From contig JBFIXI010000041.1 in assembly GCA_041605955.1 (NCBI GenBank), positions 1-36,244 of the forward strand: DNA of 36,244 bases. The letters are read 5' to 3'. Shown here one piece after another: positions 31,912 to 36,244 of the stretch (its first letter is position 1; the number at the start of each line of letters is the position of its first letter). The notes below the pieces were generated by a model. The model was given only the letters and a program-made list of their open reading frames with translations. It was not told the DNA's origin and did no database searches. The DNA comes from JAHEJX01 sp041605955 (lineage in GTDB: Bacteria > Actinomycetota > Acidimicrobiia > Spongiisociales > UBA5794). A program made the position numbers and the translations under genes.

Positions 31912-33174
31912 ATGAATCTCGTGATCACGGGAGCCGTCCTCATCGATGGCACCGGAAGGGATCCGACAGAGAACGCCGTGGTGGTGGTCGAGGATGGGAC
32001 GATCGTCGCAGCAGGTCCGGCCGACTCGATCGATCGGGCCGACGGCAACTACCACGAGATCGATGCCGCGGGCGGATTCGTGCTCCCCGGGCTCTTCAAC
32101 ATGCACGAGCACCTCGCGTATCGGGAGATCGTCGGGCAGCCGTCCAAGATGATCGGCGACCGAATCCTCACTGCGACGACGGCAGTGCGCAATGCGCTGA
32201 ACGGTCTGTCGCGCGGGTGGACGACAGTGTGCGATATGGCATCGCCCTATCGCGTCGCGGCCACCATGCGTGATCTCATTGCCGCCGGAGACGTGATCGG
32301 ACCCCGGGTGATGGCGGCCGGGACACCAATTTCCGTCACGGGCGGGCACGCCACCGGGTCCGGCGTGTTGTGCAGGGAGGCCGACGGGCCGGACGCGGTG
32401 CGGGCGGCGGTCCGGGCCAACTTCCGGGATGGTGCCGACTTCGTGAAGGTGATGGCGAGCCATGACCCCTACTGCATGCCGGGCCACGAACAGACTCGGG
32501 CCGAGATGGGTCCCGATGAAATCCAGGCCGCCTTCAGCGAAGCCCGCCGCTGGGGGAAGCTCACCACCTCCCACGTGATGGGAACCGAGGCGATCGGGAA
32601 CGTGCTCGATGCCGGAGTCGACATTCTGCACCACGGAACCTATCTGGACGAGGCCCTCGCGGCGCGCATCGTGGAGGCCGGGGCTTTCTTCTGTCCCACG
32701 GCAAGTGCCTATCAGCGCCAGACGATGAACCCGCTCTTCGGGCGGGGCGGGGCGTGGGCCGATGCCCACGACGCCCTCGTCGCTCCCCACGCCGAGTCGC
32801 TTCGTATCGCTGTGGCCGGCGGGGTGAAGATCGTCATCGGCACCGACAGCACCGGCTGGTACGCCGAGGACGTCGCCATGTTGCGGGAGGCGGGTATGAG
32901 CCCGATGGGCAGTCTGCTGGCCTGCACGTCGGTTCCTGCTTCGGCTCTGGGTCTCGGCACCCGACTCGGGACTGTGGAACCGGGCAAGATGGCGGATTTG
33001 GTGGTACTGGGATCCGATCCGCTGGCCGATTCCTACGCTCTCGACCATGTTCAGATCGTTGTCGCCGGCGGGATTGTCCACGATCCGGCAAGCCTCCGCA
33101 TCGAGACGGACCGGTCGACCCGGTTTGTAGATCACCGCCGTCACTCGACGCCGACCCGAGAGGAACCGACATGA
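31912..33174 (+). CDS. Amidohydrolase (imidazolonepropionase/prolidase-like, metal-dependent)
   Basis: A 420-residue amidohydrolase-superfamily TIM barrel with ATG 31912 behind AAGGAGG. Metal site seen: HxH in FNMHEHLAYREI (about residues 64-66), the carbamylated Lys probably in ADFVKVMAS, His in LTTSHVMGTEA, His in DILHHGTYL, and the final Asp in VIGTDSTGWYAED. It would open a C-N bond of a cyclic amide or dipeptide taken up by the transporter. VEPGKMADLVVLG near the end is the usual composite beta-sandwich motif. The stop overlaps the next ATG (ATGA). Confidence 0.9.
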   Translation: MNLVITGAVLIDGTGRDPTENAVVVVEDGTIVAAGPADSIDRADGNYHEIDAAGGFVLPGLFNMHEHLAYREIVGQPSKMIGDRILTATTAVRNALNGLSRGWTTVCDMASPYRVAATMRDLIAAGDVIGPRVMAAGTPISVTGGHATGSGVLCREADGPDAVRAAVRANFRDGADFVKVMASHDPYCMPGHEQTRAEMGPDEIQAAFSEARRWGKLTTSHVMGTEAIGNVLDAGVDILHHGTYLDEALAARIVEAGAFFCPTASAYQRQTMNPLFGRGGAWADAHDALVAPHAESLRIAVAGGVKIVIGTDSTGWYAEDVAMLREAGMSPMGSLLACTSVPASALGLGTRLGTVEPGKMADLVVLGSDPLADSYALDHVQIVVAGGIVHDPASLRIETDRSTRFVDHRRHSTPTREEPT

Positions 33175-33905
33175 CAAAGACGATCCGGTTCGAAGTCGCA
33201 CGACCGGGTGGACGGAACGAGAGGGTGGAGCTTCCCGTCGCGCGGGTCTACAACACCGGATCAGCCACGCGTGACCCTGAGGCCGCCAGGGCCCACCAGG
33301 AGGAGGTCGCCAAGATCGGGATCTCGATCGCGTTCAACGTGCCCTCACCCCGCATCTACCCGGTGGCCGCGGCGCAGCTCGTCACGGACGACGAGATCGA
33401 CGTGCTCCACCACCGGACGTCGGGCGAGGCTGAGGTGGTGCTGCTCCAGGTCGAAAACGAGCTCTATGTCGGGGTGGGATCGGACCACACCGACCGGGCG
33501 CTGGAGACCATCTCGATACCGTGGTCGAAGCAGTCGTGTCCCAACGTGATGGCGCCCCGGATCTGGCGATGGGAGGACGTCGCCGCCCGGTGGGACGAGT
33601 GCGTGCTCAGCTGTGAGATCGACGGAAGCCCCTACTCGACCGTCGGGGTGGATGTCTTCACTCGCCCCCACGATCTCCTCGGGCAGGTGGCCGAGCGGGT
33701 CGATCTCCCAGACGAGGGATTCGCCCTGTTCTGTGGCTCCTACGCATCCCTCGACAAGACGATGCGCTACGGCGAGAACTGGGGCATCCGGCTCGACCAT
33801 CCTGACACTGAAATGTCGATCCAGCACTCGTACCGCGTCGTCGACTTGATGCAGGAGATCCACGAGGACTACCGGGTCCCCGTGTTACCGGAGGAGCTGT
33901 CGTGA
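33171..33905 (+). CDS. DUF2848 family protein
   Basis: A 244-residue protein that I assign to the DUF2848 family by size and by VARVYNTGSATRDPEAARAH near the start, ISIAFNVPSPRIYPV, VGSDHTDRALETISIPWSKQ and the C-terminal part. The family is uncharacterised, though it may have a fumarylacetoacetase-like fold. The start overlaps the amidohydrolase stop, and its stop overlaps the LLM start (GTGA), so it belongs to the catabolic set of the operon. No catalytic site can be pointed out. Confidence 0.65.
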   Translation: MTKTIRFEVARPGGRNERVELPVARVYNTGSATRDPEAARAHQEEVAKIGISIAFNVPSPRIYPVAAAQLVTDDEIDVLHHRTSGEAEVVLLQVENELYVGVGSDHTDRALETISIPWSKQSCPNVMAPRIWRWEDVAARWDECVLSCEIDGSPYSTVGVDVFTRPHDLLGQVAERVDLPDEGFALFCGSYASLDKTMRYGENWGIRLDHPDTEMSIQHSYRVVDLMQEIHEDYRVPVLPEELS

Positions 33906-34813
33906 CGGGAGTGCTGGATCGTCTTGGGGCGGCCAATCTGGGCACACTCGGACTGTGGAGCGGCGGCGCCCAACTAGGTGCTTTGTCGGGGCCGGACGCA
34001 CGGAGCGCGGCCCGCGAGATCGAGGACCTCGGCTTTGGGGCGTTGTGGATCCCAGAGTCGACGGGCAAAGAAGCATTCGCCCACGCCGCGATGCTCCTCG
34101 CCGCCACCGAGCGGATCGTCGTGGCGACCGGAATCGCCAACATCTGGTCGCGGGATGCGATGGCGATGGCCAACGGGGCACGCACGCTCGCGGAGGCTTT
34201 CGGAGGCCGCTTTCTGCTCGGGATCGGGATCAGCCATGCCCCAACCGTGAATCGTCGTGGGCACCGCTACGACCGGCCTCTCGCCACCATGCGAGAGTAC
34301 CTAGACGCCATGGAAGCGGCAGCGTACTCGGGACCCGATCCCAAAGCTCCGGTTCCCGTCGTGATCGGGGCACTGGGACCGAAGATGCTACAGCTCGCGG
34401 CCAATCGGACCGCCGGTGCCCACCCGTATTTCGTGCCTGTAGAGCACACTCGGATGGCACGGGAGGTCATGGGCTACGGGCCGCTGCTGGCACCTGAGCA
34501 GGCCGTGGTCCTGCGGGCAGCTCCGGACGCGGCTCGCCAGATCGCCCGGACCCACATGGCCCGTTACCTCGACCTCGACAACTACACCAACAACCTCCGT
34601 CGGCTCGGTTGGGGTGACTATGACTTGGCAGACGGCGGAAGTGACGCCCTGGTGGACGCCATTGTCGCTTGGGGCGATGTCTCCGCCGTCGCCGAGCGGG
34701 TGCGGGCCCACCAGAAAGCTGGAGCGGACCATGTCTGCGTCCAGGTATTCGGAGACGAACCGTCCGATTTCCCACTCGGCGACATAACCAGGGTGCGGGA
34801 GGCGCTGCGATGA
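33902..34813 (+). CDS. F420-type LLM-class oxidoreductase (second copy)
   Basis: A 303-residue luciferase-like oxidoreductase, paralog of the one at 15783. GTG 33902 overlaps the DUF2848 stop. Shared motifs: LGLWSGGAQLG, ALWIPESTGKEAFAHAAMLL, VVATGIANIWSR, GRFLLGIGISH, GALGPKMLQLAANRTAGAHP and YFVPVEHT. It probably uses F420 or a flavin. In this operon it would do an oxidation or reduction on the compound set free by the amidohydrolase. Confidence 0.9.
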   Translation: MTGVLDRLGAANLGTLGLWSGGAQLGALSGPDARSAAREIEDLGFGALWIPESTGKEAFAHAAMLLAATERIVVATGIANIWSRDAMAMANGARTLAEAFGGRFLLGIGISHAPTVNRRGHRYDRPLATMREYLDAMEAAAYSGPDPKAPVPVVIGALGPKMLQLAANRTAGAHPYFVPVEHTRMAREVMGYGPLLAPEQAVVLRAAPDAARQIARTHMARYLDLDNYTNNLRRLGWGDYDLADGGSDALVDAIVAWGDVSAVAERVRAHQKAGADHVCVQVFGDEPSDFPLGDITRVREALR

Positions 34814-35055
34814 GCGGTCTCGGGCGACGTGTTCTGGCGATGCGTGGACCCTTGGCTGCCGTGGCCGGGTTTCGGGCGATTGGTCCAGCTCATGAGCATC
34901 GTGAAGGGCCCGGTGCATCATCCTGGCGACGTTACGAACGGACTTTGGAGCGAGCGCTTGCCAGTTCGCGAGCCGGACTCCTGGAGTTCCCGATAGAGCT
35001 GACGAAGGTGATCGGGTCGGACTTTGGTGAGCTTCAGCGTCGGAGCGAGCTCTGA
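34810..35055 (+). CDS. Possible small ORF coupled to the LLM gene (81 aa)
   Basis: ATG 34810 overlaps the LLM stop as ATGA, the same coupling used in the genes before it. The product (start MSGLGRRVLAMRGPLAAVAG, end LEFPIELTKVIGSDFGELQR) has no domain I recognise. It may be a real small protein or a residue of a lost operon gene. The 250 bp after it hold no gene until 35307. Confidence 0.35.
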   Translation: MSGLGRRVLAMRGPLAAVAGFRAIGPAHEHREGPGASSWRRYERTLERALASSRAGLLEFPIELTKVIGSDFGELQRRSEL

Positions 35056-35223
35056 TCTCCTGTGGGGGAGCCGCCCGCGGACAGAGGTCCCCAAATCGGC
35101 TGCACACCCGTGCGGGGTCCTGTAGCGTTCGGGCCGTGGCGGAGTTGTGGCTCCGGCCGAGGTCGGACGAGTTGAAGGGGAGTGGAGGACGGTGACGCCC
35201 GATTAGGGCGATGTCGTGATCGG

Positions 35224-35245
35224 TCAGGTGCGGAGCTCCGCCTGA
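35224..35245. repeat. Inverted repeat around GCGGAGCTCCGC
   Basis: A 12-bp perfect palindrome (35230-35241) with TCAGG and CCTGA flanks that also pair, except for a 2-nt bulge. It lies 62 nt before the secreted-protein start, between two transcription units. It may be an operator or part of a terminator for the operon upstream; no T run follows. Confidence 0.35.
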
Positions 35246-35306
35246 TAGATCCCCGCTCGCCTTCTGGATGGTTTGAGTCGCGCGGGAGAGTGGAGAGGAA
35301 GGAATC

Positions 35307-36244
35307 ATGAGCACGATCAGACGGGGGTTCGTCTTTGCGGTTCTTGCTGTCGGCCTGGTGGCGGCGGCGACAGCACCGGCGAGCGCCGATCAATCGACAG
35401 CAGCCGATAAGAAGATGGATTTGTTATTCGAATCTCCCAACGACGGGGGGTTCACCAACTCCGATATTGCCTTCTGGGGTGACCTGGCCTACGTCGGGAA
35501 CTACGGCGGCTTCCGGGTCTTCGACGTGTCCGATCCGGCGAACCCGACGTTGGTGGCCGACGTCTCCTGCCCGGGTCCTCAGAATGACGTGTCCGTCTGG
35601 GATCGTGATAACGATGGCGGGGCCGACATCTTGTTCTTGTCAGTCGACGCGGTCCTGACCGGTCCAGAGTGCGGTGCCGCTGTTGCGGCGGACGCCCGCG
35701 ATCCGGACGGCTGGGAGGGTATTCGCATCTTCGACATCAGCGATCCCGCGAATCCGTTCCAGATCGGGGCGGTCTACCAGGATTGTGGGTCCCATACCCA
35801 CACCTTGGTGCCACGGCCGGGCGAGAACCGTCTCTTGCTGTACAACTCGTCGTACTCGCTGAGGCCGGGTCCGACGTGCGGCCAGCCGGCTGAAGGACAA
35901 CCCATCCACCACGATCGCGACCCGCTCCATGGTGTGATCCAGGTCGTCGAAGTGTCGTGGGACGGCGGCGACCCGCTGGGTCTGGTCACCGCGGTCGAGA
36001 TCGCAGAGCCACCGATCAACTACCCGGGTGATCCGGACAACGCCTTCGACCCTGCAGAGCACGGGCTCGGGTTCTTCGACCCGCTGCGAGCATGCCACGA
36101 CGTCGGCGTACACCTGGGTGTCGGGTTGGCGGCGGGGGCGTGTGCCGAACAGCTCCAGGTGTGGGAGATCGACGCCAACGGGATTCCGGACACGGCGAAT
36201 CCGGTCTGGGTCTTCGACGACTCTGTGGACGAGAACGGGGCAAC
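35307..36244 (+). CDS. Secreted LVIVD-repeat protein (runs off right edge)
   Basis: At least 312 residues of an exported beta-propeller-like protein. ATG 35307 follows AGGAAGGA. Signal peptide: MSTIRRGFVFAVLAVGLVAA then APASA, with cleavage expected before DQ. LVIVD-type repeats are seen as LAYVGNYGGFRVFDVSDPAN and GIRIFDISDPANPFQIGAVY, and LQVWEIDANGIPDTANP-like later. An HTHT run (about residue 170) and Asp-rich loops suggest metal binding. The function of this family outside the cell is mostly unknown. It is separated from the operon upstream by 250 bp and probably has its own promoter. Confidence 0.88.
   Translation, partial: MSTIRRGFVFAVLAVGLVAAATAPASADQSTAADKKMDLLFESPNDGGFTNSDIAFWGDLAYVGNYGGFRVFDVSDPANPTLVADVSCPGPQNDVSVWDRDNDGGADILFLSVDAVLTGPECGAAVAADARDPDGWEGIRIFDISDPANPFQIGAVYQDCGSHTHTLVPRPGENRLLLYNSSYSLRPGPTCGQPAEGQPIHHDRDPLHGVIQVVEVSWDGGDPLGLVTAVEIAEPPINYPGDPDNAFDPAEHGLGFFDPLRACHDVGVHLGVGLAAGACAEQLQVWEIDANGIPDTANPVWVFDDSVDENGA

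Noticed and set aside
31564..33201. 545-codon minus-strand frame
   Set aside because: Antisense to the amidohydrolase and the end of the DppF-type ATPase, which have full sets of motifs.

Overview
This is a GC-rich actinobacterial sequence. The gene content (serine recombinases of actinobacterial type, a TrbL-like conjugation protein, an ECF sigma factor, F420-type LLM oxidoreductases, a lipoprotein with an Asp-Asp-Thr-Thr-Thr-Thr linker, many GTG/TTG starts) suggests an uncultured-style actinobacterium, perhaps near Acidimicrobiia. The taxonomic guess is inference only.

Left part (1 to about 8072): a decaying mobile region. It holds the N-terminal part of a serine recombinase running off the left edge, a SEC-C zinc-motif protein with a palindrome near its start and a small ORF in front, an ECF sigma factor translationally coupled to a membrane-anchored Asp-box protein, a VapBC toxin-antitoxin pair whose toxin has no ATG/GTG/TTG start, and three wrecked genes (serine recombinase C-terminus with a stop and a frameshift, TrbL-like protein, patatin-like protein). 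It ends at a 50-bp 3' piece of a tRNA-Val(CAC) gene, which looks like the far attachment site of an integrated element lying to the left.

Right part (about 8300 to 36244): intact, tightly packed metabolic genes. First come a minus-strand alpha/beta hydrolase plus polysaccharide-deacetylase pair and a divergent SDR epimerase. Then follows a mosaic of small-molecule catabolism genes: two MmgE/PrpD proteins, a cyclase-family hydrolase, a cupin, two MFS transporters, an LLM oxidoreductase, a CMD-fold protein coupled to a large old-yellow-enzyme/FAD reductase, a second alpha/beta hydrolase, an HpcH/HpaI aldolase and a VOC protein.

The most striking element is at 24255-25882. A 348-aa protein overlaps by GTGA a 194-codon reading frame interrupted by one in-frame TGA at 25595-25597. 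The residues around it read G-D-(TGA)-G-T-C-S-S, the redox motif of UGSC-type and GrdB-like selenoproteins, and a perfect 8-bp stem with a 5-nt loop begins 10 nt after the TGA, as expected for a bacterial SECIS element. I read it as a selenoprotein. It heads a roughly 10.5-kb plus-strand run: a family-5 solute-binding lipoprotein, two permeases and two ATPases of a Dpp/Opp-type ABC transporter, an amidohydrolase, a DUF2848 protein and a second LLM oxidoreductase, mostly with overlapping start/stop codons. This suggests a dedicated uptake-and-degradation operon for an unknown peptide-like or amide compound with a selenium-dependent step. The window ends inside a secreted LVIVD-repeat protein.
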